DNA from: Thermochaetoides thermophila DSM 1495
Lineage: Eukaryota > Ascomycota > Sordariomycetes > Sordariales > Chaetomiaceae
Length of the DNA: 64,000 nucleotides
Assembly: GCF_000221225.1 (NCBI RefSeq)
Contig: NW_006383034.1
Location: forward strand, 868,001 to 932,000
Direction of reading: 5' to 3'
The translations under genes and the position numbers were made by a program. Below the pieces are notes generated by a model, which did not search any database, was not told where the DNA came from, and saw only the letters and a program-made list of their open reading frames with translations. Shown piece by piece: positions 45,691-58,042 of this stretch. Numbering within the stretch: the first letter of the stretch is position 1; the number at the start of each line of letters is the position of its first letter.

Positions 45691-48600
45691 GGTGGGCGGC
45701 GGCTCTTCAAGTCAAATAGAATATGTACGGTAGGCAGGTGAGAAGATTATAGGAATGGCAGGGACGGCTCGCCACAGCGCGGGTCGAAGGAAGGGAGCAA
45801 CGAGTGACGAGCGACGAGTCAGAACTTGAAGAAGGGTCGGGTCGGATTATTGCGGATGGTGCTGCCGCCAGTGCCGCGAGCCTTTTTTTTTTTTTTTTCA
45901 AAGAATGCAACGCTGGTTCTAGTCAATCATGGCTCATTAGCCCGTGCACGAAGGAAACAGTCGGTGAATGCAGCATGCGAGATAACGGCAGAATGGGGCA
46001 GGGCGGCTTCGTCTGCGGCCAGAGAGGCTCATTACCAGCTCTGACGTTGCAATGTTGCGCGATAACGAACCCCAAGATAAGCATGGCCCGGCTCAATCAG
46101 TCGTTGCCAGCGTTCCCTGCGAAGCATTGCGCCGATCAAAGCCGCCCAACAGAGCTCAACAAAGCGGCCGGCGGCCCGAGGGGTAAACGCAGCAAGCGAT
46201 CTGGGTTCGATAGCCATCGATAAGGCTGAGAATACGGGCCCGGAGTAGTGCTGACAGCTGCTAGCGTGCAAGCAATGTGCCATCATGCCAGGAAGCGGAC
46301 ACGGAGCCTGACCGATAATCGAGGCTCGATGCGGCGAATGATGCTGCAGCTAATGGTATTACGCACCAGCTGGTTGGTGTCGTGCATCTCGCTCGCATCG
46401 TGCATCTCGCATCACTGTCAGTCGCAGCTATCCATCCATTGACGTTGAGTCCGGCAGATGGCTACAGTCAGCCGGTCTCAAACTTCCCGGGAGCACTCAG
46501 CGCAACCAGAGCACACCACCTCGGCGGCTGAAGTTGCGTGTTTGCGTGTTCCGGACTCCCGTATCTCTGGAAGGAGGTTCTGCTCTGCTCTGCTGTGCTC
46601 TGATCCGGGGCCCCGCATCTCACGTCGATGCCGTCCTGCGGCCATTGCTGATAAGGGGCAGGGAACAACAAGAAAGTCAAGGTAACCAGGGCTACCGCCC
46701 AAACATAACTACTTACCTGTCAAAAGGGGAAAGAAGCTTATGGAAGTTTAAGCCGTAGATGGTGTACAAGTAGCAGGCAGCTTGGACACCTCGTCGTGAT
46801 GAGAGAGTGCTGGGTTCTGCTTGACAGATGAAGAGCAGAAGACAGACAGGAGACGTTGGGGTTCAATTGACTCCCAGGATGTCGGGCTCTGTCAAAACTT
46901 GGCAGCTGTTGGCTGCTCTGCCTTGCTGTGAAGTTGTTGATGAAACTTGTTGGTCTCGAAGCTTGTGCCAGAGGCGGCATCACCACCTGCTTATATTCGT
47001 CATTTTTGTTTCTCGAGGTACCTTTGTACCCTGTCGTGCACCCTTGGGCAGTTATTCCGTTGGTTCCGCGAACTCTCTGCTCAATGGTGCCCCGTGTCCA
47101 GTTGTAAACAGGGATGCAGCATCTCGAGAGGCCAGAACGGCCAGAACGCTGGACAGCAGCTGATCCAGTGACCTGCTCCGCATCGTGAAGTTGAGTCGAA
47201 AAGACGTGGAGCTGGCTGGACGGTCTACGGTGCGCGGCCAGCGGCACTGTGGCACTGTGGCAGCGATGACATGCAGGTACAAGTGGCTCTAGCACTGTGT
47301 AAACGTCTGCCACATTTCACCAGACGCTCCTGGGGCAGCTGCTGATGCAGTGTTGTCCCAGGCAGCACAAGCTTAAAATTTTGGAACGAGTACTCGATTA
47401 CTTTGAACTTTCCTGTTCGTCAGGGCTCAAAATAATATCTGGAATTTTTATCCTCATCTCAAGAACTCGACATCATGTTCTTTCACACGGAACCAGCGCT
47501 GAAGGACTTCACAGTTCTTTACACAGTGTCCACACTCACCAAACACCTGACCCCTCCGCCTAGCCCCACCAAAACCTGCAGCAGGGCCCTGCCAAAAGCA
47601 GCGGCAACCGCTCTCGAATTGGAGGATCGAGATGCAAATGACCCCAAGAATTTTTTTTTCTTTGCGCAGCCTCTCTGACATCTTTATGCAGTTCAGCGCT
47701 GGCACACCAGGCACGCGATCAGCAAAGAATCTTCGGCGATGCCCTGTCTGGCCTGAGAATCGGTTTGTTTCCCGCCGTCTTTGACAACATGAGCTAAGGG
47801 GTTGGCATGCACACACAACTTTCGTGCAGATTGTCCAGCACCCAACGGTGTATAGCGTTGCGAGCTCCTGGCAATTCTCCCTTGTTGGCTGCCTTGCCTG
47901 CCTGGCTTTCTTTGACAGTTCTGATGGCGGCGCATCCGACTGACACACAGCGGGGGTCTGATCGCCCCTTCGCCGGCCGCTTCTTGAAGCTTGTTTCGGT
48001 GTCCTTTTTCCAATGGTGTGCCGGCAAGTTGCCCTTCGGAGGCTTTCCATTCTCCACGTGTGTTCATAGCGGCCGGTTACACGGTGGACGTACCGTTCGT
48101 GTCGGTTGCCATCGCCAGTCCTTTGCAGGCCCATTAGCTCCATTCTACGATCCGTCTCGTCCGCCGGCGCCTGCGCCAATCGTCGGCTGCCCCGCTCTTC
48201 CACCAGATATTCCCCTGGTGACCGCCTTTTGGCTGCCTGTTCTAAACATAGGGGTACGTACCCGGGCACCTTTGTGGTCTGGCCATTCTCGAAGGACCTC
48301 AACGTTGGGCTTCAGGGTCTTCGAGATGCCCCAGTGAAAAAATTTTGGTGAAAACTCTTGTTGCTGCTACATTACGTGGTCCAAGTCGACAATCTCGCTC
48401 ACCATCGAGTCCCGTACTCTGTTGCACACCGGATGTATGCCAAGGGTACCTAATTGCCTCAAAGTTCAAGTAGATGCCATTTCCTGAGCTATGACGCAAT
48501 TGCCTAGATCTTCAGTCCTAGGGTGCTTGGTCGAGCCCCTACAATCGCAGCATATGGACAAGCTCTACCTGTACCTACCACCTTCTGTCGAGAAGACGAC

Positions 48601-50197
48601 TTTATTGACCGCGAAGCCTTTGGGCGAACATGATGTTCTGACGTATAGATCGCAATATCCTTCATCTAGGGACATACGTTTCTTATAGATCCACCTTGAG
48701 GTTGTAGCCCCGATGTGCACTACATGCCCCCTACGCACTAAGCCCTGTAAGCCAAATTTTCAAGTCTTGGTTCGAAGTACCAAAGCCAGCTCCTGGATCT
48801 TGATGTCTGGATCTGCTCTAGCCAGGCCATGATCTGATGTCACATAGAGGGGCTGTCATACGAGAGCAGCTCACAACCAGTTCCTCCGGTTACGTAGCTG
48901 GGCACCGAGTCTCTAAAAGTCCCGATTACACTCCACCTGCCTAACGGAAGAACGGATACCCACCTGTTTCAAACCACAACTGAGGTTGGGCCTTGTTCTG
49001 GGAAGTCGATCATAAGACACGGCTCAGTATGTGATATATGCGGGGTAGGTACATCCAACACGGCTCCTTTGCATATATTCCTGCTTAGTTACTTCCGAAG
49101 CCTGACAACGAATTTGTGGTGTCCAATGAGATGCCTGACTTTTCTCACACTGCTTCTTTCACGCATCTTCACGATACGTAGAGCATCAGGCCTGCGAAAT
49201 CTCGCTGGCAGCTTAGAATTATTAGAACCTTAGCAAGAGTTACGTCAGCTTCTGTTGCAGCCAAGTCCAAAAACTAGCTCATACTCGAACAAAAGATACG
49301 TACCCCTGACCGTAGAACATGTACATAGGTATAAAACTGGCCGCTGAAGCCATACAACTTGTCTTTGATGTCCGTATTTTTGAGCAAAGATCAACTTGGG
49401 CTGTTTGTTAACTCAATATAATTCAATCAGTACGCTCATATGCCTGATCAGCGACCTACGCACCAACATGGGTCTGGTCGGCTGTTTTGGAATCATAACA
49501 ATGTTATATAGGTGGGTATGTCTGATGTACAACCAACCATATCGTGGTTATCAGCCTTTTCCCTGAAGGGTAGCTAACCACAACTGAGTTACAAAACTAA
49601 GCAAGTTTATATTGAGAACACACTTCCGTTCTTGCTAATGCCTGTATGGACCTAGGCAGCGGTAAAGAGAGAAAGAAAAAAAAAAACTAAACAAGGACCC
49701 TTAGACGCCCCATGGACATGAAAAGAAACCCGTTCTTTAAACGTTCTTCCCTGCACATAACCAAATACACAATCAAACGGAAAAGCTAACTTCTTTTCTT
49801 GTTACCAGTCCGCCCATCTCATCATATGGTTCTTTTCCCCTGTTACGAGCACGTAGTGTGTACGTGTGTGATGTGTCCAAGGCATACCTTAGTAACACAG
49901 AATCCCAACCTCTTCTCTCTTAAGTCCCAGCTTCAGTTTCAGTCGTGTAATGGAAAACGAGTAACCAGCGATGCCAGGCCCAGCAAATGACTTGCTTGAA
50001 CCTGGAGCGCCTCCTATGACTCCCAGATCCAACCTTATCTCCTTCAACGTCTCATTGATCGCTCCGTTCCGTGTCAGAGACCCGTGTCCGAGACTTGAGT
50101 CTGTTCCTCCACCTAAACCATCTCTACCTTGCCGTTGCCACCAATCATCAACTCGCCTAACCCAACCTGAATCCTCACTTTGATCTCCCCTCCCCGT
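45691..50197. other. Largest intergenic region, 4.5 kb
   Basis: AIM21 promoter on the left and TVP18 3' flank on the right. Two long overlapping frames on opposite strands near 47454-48337 start from non-ATG codons or lack conserved content, and I do not call them. A GGTTCGA string near 46203 is not part of a foldable tRNA. From about 48660 to 49790 the DNA is AT-richer with no coherent frame. Confidence 0.5.
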
Positions 50198-50982
50198 TTA
50201 CACAATCATCTGCGCAACTCCAGCACCACCGAGGGTCTTGCTCCCAACGAACGCCTGGCCCTTGATGCCCGCAAGCAGGTAACAGACGCCGGTAGCGCTC
50301 AGCAAGATGGCGGCCGCGATGAGGGAGGTGGGACGCGCGATGATGGAGAGCCACTGGACGAGGGCCATGACGCCGTAGGCACCGGCACGCATGTAGTTGG
50401 TCGAGATCTTGCGGATGGCATTATCGAAGGTCGACGAGGTCGGGCAGATGCGCAGGAGAAGGGGCACTTCGACAAAGAGGATGATGAAGGAAGAGACACT
50501 GCGGGAGAAGGGAGCAAGGGATGTTAGTTGTGAGTTCAACCAACCAGAGAGGGCGGATCTGGGAAGATGCTTATGGTGGGGCTGAAAGAGGGGTGGGTGA
50601 CGTACAGGCACAGCACGGAGAAGATGATGATGAAGACGTTGAAGGTGAAGATGTTGGCGATGCCGAGGGCGAAGCAGAGTAGCATCGCTAGAATACCGAG
50701 CCTGGTGTGCGCGCGGTGTGTTAGCTTTGTGATTCATGATTTCTACTGCGTATCTCGCCATGCCCCCGTATCCGTCAGGCTCTCCATCGATTGCGTCGCA
50801 TTTGCGAGAAACGGCGAATCGTCCCACAGCAAAAACAGGAATAAAAAGCGTGGGAGGTCGTGCTCACCATTGCCCGTAGATACCTAGAGAACGGCACGTT
50901 AGCAAGCCCGCTCTGTAAGACCTTCAAGGAGACGGAGAAACACACTGAAGTTGCGCGTCGCGAATTCCTCTTTCAACGACAT
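50198..50982 (-). CDS. TVP18: TVP18, Golgi membrane protein
   Basis: Four exons: 50946-50982, 50868-50883, 50606-50701 and 50198-50498. Introns are 62, 166 and 107 bp. The sum is 450 nt, giving 149 aa, the normal family length. The second exon is only 16 nt and encodes most of SIYGQW. The protein starts MSLKEEFATRNFSIYGQW, followed by hydrophobic segments LGILAMLLCFALGIANIFTF, VFIIIFSVLCL...FIILFVEVPLLL, and further segments up to SLIAAAILLSATGVCYLLAG; four membrane spans are likely. It ends with the signature GSKTLGGAGVAQMIV. Yeast Tvp18 is a Tlg2-vesicle/late-Golgi protein connected with vesicle trafficking. A conceptual gene without the small exon would lose the conserved N-terminus. Confidence 0.94.
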
Positions 50983-52355
50983 CTTGCCGGTATTGGAGAT
51001 GCCGTCGCTATCGATTCAACTATCTAGCAGATCTGGTGCTTGATGTTGTGGCTTAAAAAAGCGGACTGCGCCTCAAGGCCCACGTCTCGCCTGACGACAC
51101 GTCCGTCCACAGGTGGTTTTAAGTTCAAGTCAGAGCCGCACAGAGGTTGAGCCTTGCGCCGGGCAGTGCTTTATAGAAGCGTGGTGATGCAGCGGTCGTG
51201 GCTAGTGTTGGTGACGCCCTTGAGAAAATCACGAGATGCCTCGAAGGGAAACAATGGCAACGTTGCAGGAAGAGACAGGTATTTGACCGATCGGCGGCGA
51301 CGGCGGGTTCGGGGATTCCTTTGGACAAGGGCAAGCGACTCGGCGCTCTTTGTGAACAAATTCACCGTCACAAGAATTTGGGCCTGGAGAAAAGGGGGGT
51401 TGAATGGGCACCTGGCCACGCAGTTGCCAACGAGAGTTGCTGATATGAGTGAGCAGATGATCTGGTCTGGGACGTAGTAAGGCAAGCTCCCGCAGTTGTG
51501 CGCAAAGATGGTTGAAAGACAGCCCTTAAAGTCCCGGGTTGTTAGCATCGCTGTCATTATTTTAGCGGGTGTGCAACACGGGCTGGGCCACAAGCAACGC
51601 CTGGAGCAAGAGGTGGGGAACTCGGGTCCAGCGGGCTGCGGTCCCGACAGCGCTGATGATTGGCTGCCGGCAGCTTCCATGCCAACGGCGACAGGGCTGT
51701 TTGGATGCCACTTACCCACTTGTTGGGAGATGGGAGAGCTTCCGAAACACCTTCCCAAACACAAGCGCCTGGACTGCACAGTGCACTATCAGATGGTGCT
51801 GCGTTTGTTGCGCCAGGTCGTTCTTTTGGCTGGGCTGGCGATATTTATCACGGACGGAAGCGCTTTTAGCTTGCAGTCTTTCCAGGGTATCCGGCAACAC
51901 AGCCCAGAAGCAGACTTCTGCCTGCGTTCCTGGAGCACCCTCAATATAAGACGCTGACGTACAGCGGCTGACGCGGCGATTGGGCGCAGCCATGATTTCC
52001 CAGGACAGCAACGTAAACCTTACACACCACTTACCACGCACCATCGACACGAGATAGTGAGCTATTACTTGATTGCGCCCTCTTTTGGTTCAGAATCATC
52101 TTTTGACATTGACTGAACCGCTGACCGTCAAGCAAACACTGAAAACTATCTCCCAGCACCGAGAGCGCACAAGCTCCTCCATCTCCTCTCTCCAGAAAAC
52201 GGCGCGAGCCAAGGCGTCGCAGACGTCTGAGCCATTTTCTCACATTGTTCCCATGCCTGGTACGGCTGCTTTGGGCCGCGAGAGATCCCTCTTGAGCCAA
52301 AGTGAGGTCCCGTCTTGCACTAACCGGCTAGTCCAACGGCACACTCGGAATGTGC
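50983..52355. other. Intergenic region, 1.4 kb
   Basis: TVP18 promoter and NTF2 3' flank. Opposite-strand ORFs of 100-200 codons overlap at 51171-51957; their sequences are Cys/Arg-rich, show no motif, and are most likely chance frames. Confidence 0.5.
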
Positions 52356-53266
52356 CTAGACAACAACCAGGTTGAAAATGTCGTTGTAGACGAACCACTG
52401 GCCAGCAGGGTCCTGGACGAGATGGAAGGCCTGGGAGAAGCCCAGGGGGCGATCCGCATCACCATCAACCTGCAATCACTACATTAGCCTGAGAGGAACA
52501 TAAAAGCTGCAAATCCCGGATTAAAACGCACCGCAAGCTGCCCGGTGACGAGCACAATGATACCATTAGCGGTGGGCTGAGCATCGGGCGGGTTGTAGTG
52601 GTGCTGGACCTTCTGGAACGGCAGGCTCTGCGAGACACAATAACTTCAGCAACATGATTCCTCTTTGCATACCTCACCCAAACGCTTGGTATTGGGCTTA
52701 CCACAAGCTTCTCGGCGATGCTAGCGGCACCGAGGTGCTGGCTCCCCTGGAAGGTGAGCATGGAGTTGTCGCGCTGTGTTTAAGCCGTTTATGTTAGACC
52801 CTGATCCTGTTCGGCAAAGCAAACTAAACACGGGGAGTCGCGTACATAAAGACCAACAAGGCTCGCGCGGTCAGTATCAAAAGTGTTGTAGTAGTGCTTA
52901 ACGAATTCCACTATCACGCAGGGCAGATGAAACAACAATCGCCCGATGTTAGGGTGGTTGTTCTGACATCGTAAACTGCCCCTCTCTCAAGGGGGGGAGG
53001 GGGATAAACAACGGTGTAGACACTCACCCGCAATGGCCTGGAAGTCTGCAGGATTATCCAATTAGCAAATGCTCACATCCTCAACACCGAAAACCTGCGC
53101 GCAAAGCCACCAAGGGGGACACACGCGATAGTGATGTTTGGGCGCATCGCGGGGTAAACAGGCAGCCCCTCCGCCTCGGCTGGCTGGCTGGCGGGGAAGC
53201 GTTAAAGCCCCTCCCTTGGGGCTGGCTCAGGGGGAGGGGGAGGAAAAAATAGAACTTACCACTCAT
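52356..53266 (-). CDS. NTF2: Nuclear transport factor 2
   Basis: Six exons: 53260-53266, 53028-53045, 52846-52910, 52702-52773, 52532-52627 and 52356-52469. Introns are 214, 117, 72, 74 and 62 bp. The sum is 372 nt, giving 123 aa, the expected size. The first coding exon is only 7 nt (ATGAGTG) and the second 18 nt, together giving MSDFQAIA. The NTF2 fold follows: VEFVKHYYNTFDTDRASLVG, YRDNSMLTFQGS, IAEKLVSLPFQKVQHHYNPP, DAQPTANGIIVLVTGQLAVD, and the end FVYNDIFNLVVV. NTF2 is a homodimer that carries RanGDP into the nucleus through the nuclear pore and is essential in yeast. No long ORF marks this gene, so ORF-based searches would miss it. Confidence 0.95.
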
Positions 53267-55016
53267 TTTGGCTGATTTCCTTGTGAAGACGCGAAGACAC
53301 AAAAAGGATCAACTGTGCAATAAAGGCAACTCGAGGACTCGAGGCTTTCTGGACGCGGGGAGGGAGGTGTGTGATGTGCGGGCTTGGGTTTGGCTTTCTG
53401 GTGGGCTGGTGGATTTGTATGGAAGTTTGCGATCCGTCGGGTGCCCAAGAAGACCAAAGCCAAGCTGATGTGAGCAAAGCCAAGCAGCCCACCGCACACA
53501 CCCCCACTGATCAGTGCCCGCCCCGGCCGAACAGAATCCGATGGTGGGGTTTGCAGTTGTAGCGGCCTCAGGCAGAAATTTTGGCTGGTCCCTGAGCGGA
53601 GTAAGGGTCCTGGGGGGAGGGGGGAACCATCAACAAAAAAAGTTGCCCGAACCGCCCGGCTGGGACAAAATTTTTTAAGCTTTTTTGCTCTTACTTCTTC
53701 CCGTCAAAGTTCACCGAACTGTTGCTGGTTTCTGGAGGATTTTAGCCAGTCTGCTTTCTGCAGGTAAGAATCATATGATTGATTTTTAAAGGTCTAACAC
53801 GCATATATTCCCCCAAAATGATGACATAATAGAACGGCCAACTGAAATTATCTGTTGAATGTTCTTGACCATCTTTATATACTCTCTGACTTTTGTTTAT
53901 TTTTACAATCTCTTGGTTTGCAGAGCATTTCTATTGCACGTTGCTAACCATCAAATAGGTTACTCTTACGTTTGAATTGAAGATTTGGTTCAGGCCATAT
54001 CGAACGAGCCATCTCTGTGCTTTTGGTTCAAGGAGAATGGAGAAGTAGCTTTTCAGTATTCGGCCAATATGAAAATGAAACCCGTTCCTGACCACGGTCC
54101 ATTGTCACTATACTTGGTGCCTTATTCAGTCCAACCGCCTACAGTACTGTAGAAGAAGGCCATCTTGCCATCATCGTTATCCTTCTACGTAGAGAGCATG
54201 CTTCCCTCGAGGACCACATCGAGTTGGTCTTGTCCTACCTCAACTTTTTCGCTCTTCGTATCTACGCCGTTACCTACCAATCAACCCCGAGGGGGCGTGG
54301 TACACAACTTTCAACCGTTGCTCATGTTCACAGAGAGACAGTATAGTGCCCAACATGTCTTCTTGTACGGTACCTAACCTATGTCCAGCGCCCTCGATCC
54401 CTCTGCATCTGGAACGCCCAATGACCGATTAGACCCATCATCGTCATCACCAGCAGTAGATTACACAGATAAAACCGAACACGAAGCCCAGCACCAGACA
54501 AAAACACAACCAGGAAAAAGCCAAAATGTGCGCGCACTACTCCATAGTTACCTAGTACCTAGTGTAGTGTCGTGTACCTAGTAGTACCTATCCGAACATA
54601 ACAAAACGCAAGACATAGGAAAACAGAAGAGGGATTTCGTTCGTCTCTCTCTTCTCTTCTCGTCGTTTCTCTTTCCGTCCCCTTCGGCTCTTTCTCAGCT
54701 GTCGCAAGAGACCATCATGTAGCATAGTTTTTCGTCCTCCTCTTGGTAACTCTCCGTTCCCCGTAGAAAACGGAACCGCACATGACCATGTGCCCTCACA
54801 AGTCATGCATGCATGTATTGCCCTTCCTTTACACTACCCAAATAACCAAACTCGTCCAGTTCAGCCTAGTAGTGCAGGAGACGGGAACCCTCATAAGTTC
54901 CAGAACTCTCTCTCACGTTCCCGTAGTAGAAGCCCATCCATACAATATACCCGACAAAACACCACTTCTTGGCCATAAAAAGACCGTTCGTTAGTTCTCA
55001 GCTTATCTCTCCCGCC
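53267..55016. other. Intergenic region, 1.75 kb
   Basis: NTF2 promoter and 3' flank of the DUF7918-like gene. Positions 53760-54010 are AT-richer. No gene recognised. Confidence 0.5.
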
Positions 55017-56963
55017 TCACAACTCCTCCTCCTCCTCCATCTTCACGCTAGCCTCAGCCCCTTTCTGATCCGCGCCAGCCTGTCCCGCGCCAGCCTGAGC
55101 CTTGGCGAGAACATCCCCGAGCGCGGAGGGGAGAAACGGGTTACCAGTAGTCGAAGCGGCCGACGACGACGCCGCGACACCGGTGGCAGTAGCACCGGCA
55201 ATGCTTGCGCTCAAGCCCTCGGCGCCGAGGCTGGGGCGCGCCTTCTTCAGCGGACTGCCGATGATGCTGTTATCGTTCTCGCCCGGTAACTGGTTGCGGC
55301 CAAAGAGACCTTGCGCGGCTGATGCGATGCCGCCGGGGGCATTGGAATCGGTCGGGGTGACGCTATCGCTTGCGCCGGGGGATTTGCGCGGGCTCTCGGA
55401 GGAGTCAGGCTCTGCGGAGTGTGCGCGCTTGAGCTGTTGTGGTTGTTAGCCAATGCATCCGTGGACACAAGAATCAGGGGGGCTAGGGTAAGCACATACC
55501 CGAATGCGATTTACACCCTCCGCCAGCTCACCCGTGTGCTTCGCGTCTTCAGGCCCAAGCTTGGACGGGTCGTACTTAGCGTCCACGTCATCCATCTTGC
55601 TGAGGTCCTCAGAGTCGCCGATGTGCTCATCATCGTCATCATCGTCGCTATCAGCATCCATCGCCGAACTGGGTATACCAGGGGCGCCGTTGTTCTTGCG
55701 CGCCTTTTTCCTGCGCGCCTGACTCTCCTTGTCACGGAAGGCAGTGAACCCGACAGTACCAGTAGTCTTGAGGGGACCCAAGTTGCTGAAGTCGAGCTGC
55801 CCGGAGCGGCGCTTGAGCGCCGGCGAAGTCGCTTGCTTGGGCGGGGGGATGATGCCCATCTTTTGCAGTTGACCTGCGATCTGCGTATCAGCATTACAGC
55901 CTTGTCAAGATATCACAAAAGAAAATGACATACGCTCACCGCGGTAGAAGAACGTAAAGACTGCATATGGCTTGTCCGGACCGTCGATGCCGGTCACGGT
56001 CTGGGTGCTGATGGTCTTGGGGTCGAGCGTCTTAGGCTTAGCAAAGCTCGTGGTGTGCTCAACGTCGGCATCAAGCCCGTTGGGAGGGTCCTTCTCATCG
56101 GAGTCGGAGTCGTCGTGGGCATCAAACTGCGGTGAGTATTCACCCTTCTTGACCTCTCCGGACGCGATGACACGATACATGGCAACCTTGATCTGGCCAG
56201 CAGCCTCCGGGGGCTCATCGTCATCAGATGAAGAGACGGAGTCCTCGTCCGGAACGGCTTCGAGAGGAGCACCCTCGTCTATGCTATAGCGCAGAGTGCT
56301 ACGAGGCGCGCTGCCATCGAGACTCCTGGCGGCCGCCGCTTCGGCAAGGGCCTGCTGGCGTCTCCTGCGGCGCTCAAACTTTTGCCGGCGCTTCTCCAAT
56401 TTCTCTGCAGCATCGTGGCCCTTGAGGTCTAAGCCGTTCAACCAGCGCTCCAGGCCGACCTCGCGGAACAGGAACTCGCGCTCGGCCAGTCCGCCGCCCT
56501 CAGACTCGGGAACCTGGACCCATCGGCTGTTGACCCAGGTTTCCTCGCCGGGACGCAGGAGGGTAGCCACCTCTTCCTTTGCCCTTCCGTCAAAGTAAAT
56601 GTAAGCGGCGATAGTCTCGTTCTCGTTGTTGGTCAGGGGAATGTAGGGTGTGACGACGCCGTGGTACTTCCCGCGGTCACCGGTGCTGGAGGGCATAGGC
56701 CCGACCAGCTGAGGCTTTGGGAAGGGATTGCTCGGAGTCGGCTTCGGGGTCGAGTAGGGGATCGCGAGGCCGGGAGTAAGCAAGGTGATCGAGATGGCAA
56801 ACTTTGCGGGCTCGGGCTTGCCAGTCTCGGGATTCACTTGAGGCTGAGGGACTGGAATATAAGTATTGATCCGAGAAAAACGGGACTGTTTCTGGATGCC
56901 ATATTCGGGCAGCGGAGCACCATTGGCGTGGATGCTCACTGCGATGCCCTTGAAGCAGGGCAT
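55017..56963 (-). CDS. DUF7918-like protein of unknown function
   Basis: Three exons: 55940-56963, 55500-55873 and 55017-55433, with two 66-bp introns. The sum is 1815 nt, giving 604 aa. Residues 1-350 appear folded: MPCFKGIAVSIHANGAPLPE, an RGKYHGVVTPYIPL segment, AAYIYFDGRAKEEVATLLRP and a basic KRRQKFERRRRRQQ helix. They end with AVFTFFYR joined over the first splice to GQLQKMGIIPPP. That arrangement resembles the fungal DUF7918 family, as I recall it, but I cannot confirm this by search. The rest is low complexity with acidic and basic clusters (DADSDDDDDDEH, RRKKARK), which hints at a nuclear protein. No enzymatic motif is visible. The ATG at 56963 is chosen because the upstream part of the frame lacks conserved character. 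The first intron has an alternative acceptor 7 nt earlier, which would shift the frame. Confidence 0.68.
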
Positions 56964-57900
56964 TGTGGCGGTTGGTTGTGGTGTTGTCGAAGACCGTGGT
57001 GCCTCTTCAACCCCCGCTAAGAATGTTGTGTGCGGCTCGAATACAGTGACGCGCTCGACTACCCCGCGCGATGCTGGCGGGCTGGTTGGTGGGTTGGGTT
57101 GGTGGGTGTTTCCGACTACCGATGGTTGCCGGGCGACTGGGTGACTTTGGGTCAAGCTCCCGTTTCGCGGCGAAACGCAAGGTCGCTTGGAAAAAGTCAA
57201 CAAGTGCTGCTGGGTACTGACTACGCTCGCCTATTCCTGCGAAAGCTCTCTGCAACCCACGGATGATGCCTTGGGGAAAAGTCGACACTTAGCGAGCAGT
57301 GCGCAGACGAGTCGAGCTAGTGGTAAGGGTAGGGACCTAGATACGGAGGACTGGGAGTGGATAGACGACTTTCAATGCGAACAATCTCGAGCTGGAAGCT
57401 AAGCGAAGTTTGACTGGAAGCTGCTCGAACAGATAGATAGATTCTCACTGGGCTCTGGGACACTTCTGTGACCGACGCCCACCTAGGCAGTGGCAGGTAA
57501 GGTTCGGTTCAGCGATGACAGCTGGAAGTGGGGGTTTGCTGGGCCAAAACAAGTCAACTGTACAGTTTCTGTTGACGAGAGCCTAAGAGCCTGCTTGGGC
57601 GGCGGAAGGCTGGGCAGTCCAGGCAGGCAAGCCGGCGAGACGATGGGCTGTTAAAGGTGCAGGTCGTGAGGGAAATGGGAGAGAAATCGGAAGCTTGCAA
57701 AAAAGGTCAAGCTTGCAGTGGCTACTTTGTTTGGCGGAGAGATCAAAAATGTCGTGAAAGCACGGGATTCCGATTTGATGGGTCCAGCTCAGCCAGCAAG
57801 CAGCAAGCATACGGCTTTTGGTCGGTGGATGGAGCAAGGGCCGCTGGATATTATTAGGGTGGATGGCTTCCAATCTTTCTGGGGCTTTCTTCTGCTGAAA

Positions 57901-57939
57901 TGGTGCAGTGGTGCAGTGGTGCAGTGGTGCAGTGGTGCG
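57901..57939. repeat. Tandem 8-bp repeat
   Basis: The unit TGGTGCAG is repeated four times perfectly, followed by a partial fifth copy (TGGTGCG). A potential length polymorphism. Confidence 0.85.
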
Positions 57940-58030
57940 TTGGCACAAGCCTGAGGGTTTTAGAGGGGTTGGGCCGTGCAAACCGCCGCGACCTGATTGA
58001 TGATGGGTGAGGGACCAGCCAGGCCCGGCC

Positions 58031-58042
58031 GGGGGGGGGGGG
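58031..58042. repeat. Poly-G run
   Basis: Twelve consecutive G residues. Homopolymer length in an assembly should be treated with caution. Confidence 0.8.

Noticed and set aside
46160..46280. A GGTTCGA string suggesting a tRNA B box.
   Set aside because: No matching A box at the right distance and no acceptor-stem pairing could be drawn.
47454..48337. Two long overlapping frames on opposite strands (282 and 176 codons).
   Set aside because: The minus frame begins with TTG and has its first ATG far inside. Neither translation has a recognisable motif, and both are Arg/Cys/Pro-rich as expected for chance frames in GC-rich DNA.
51171..51957. Frames of 153-202 codons on both strands upstream of TVP18.
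   Set aside because: They overlap one another, lack conserved motifs and have no plausible splice links to neighbouring frames.
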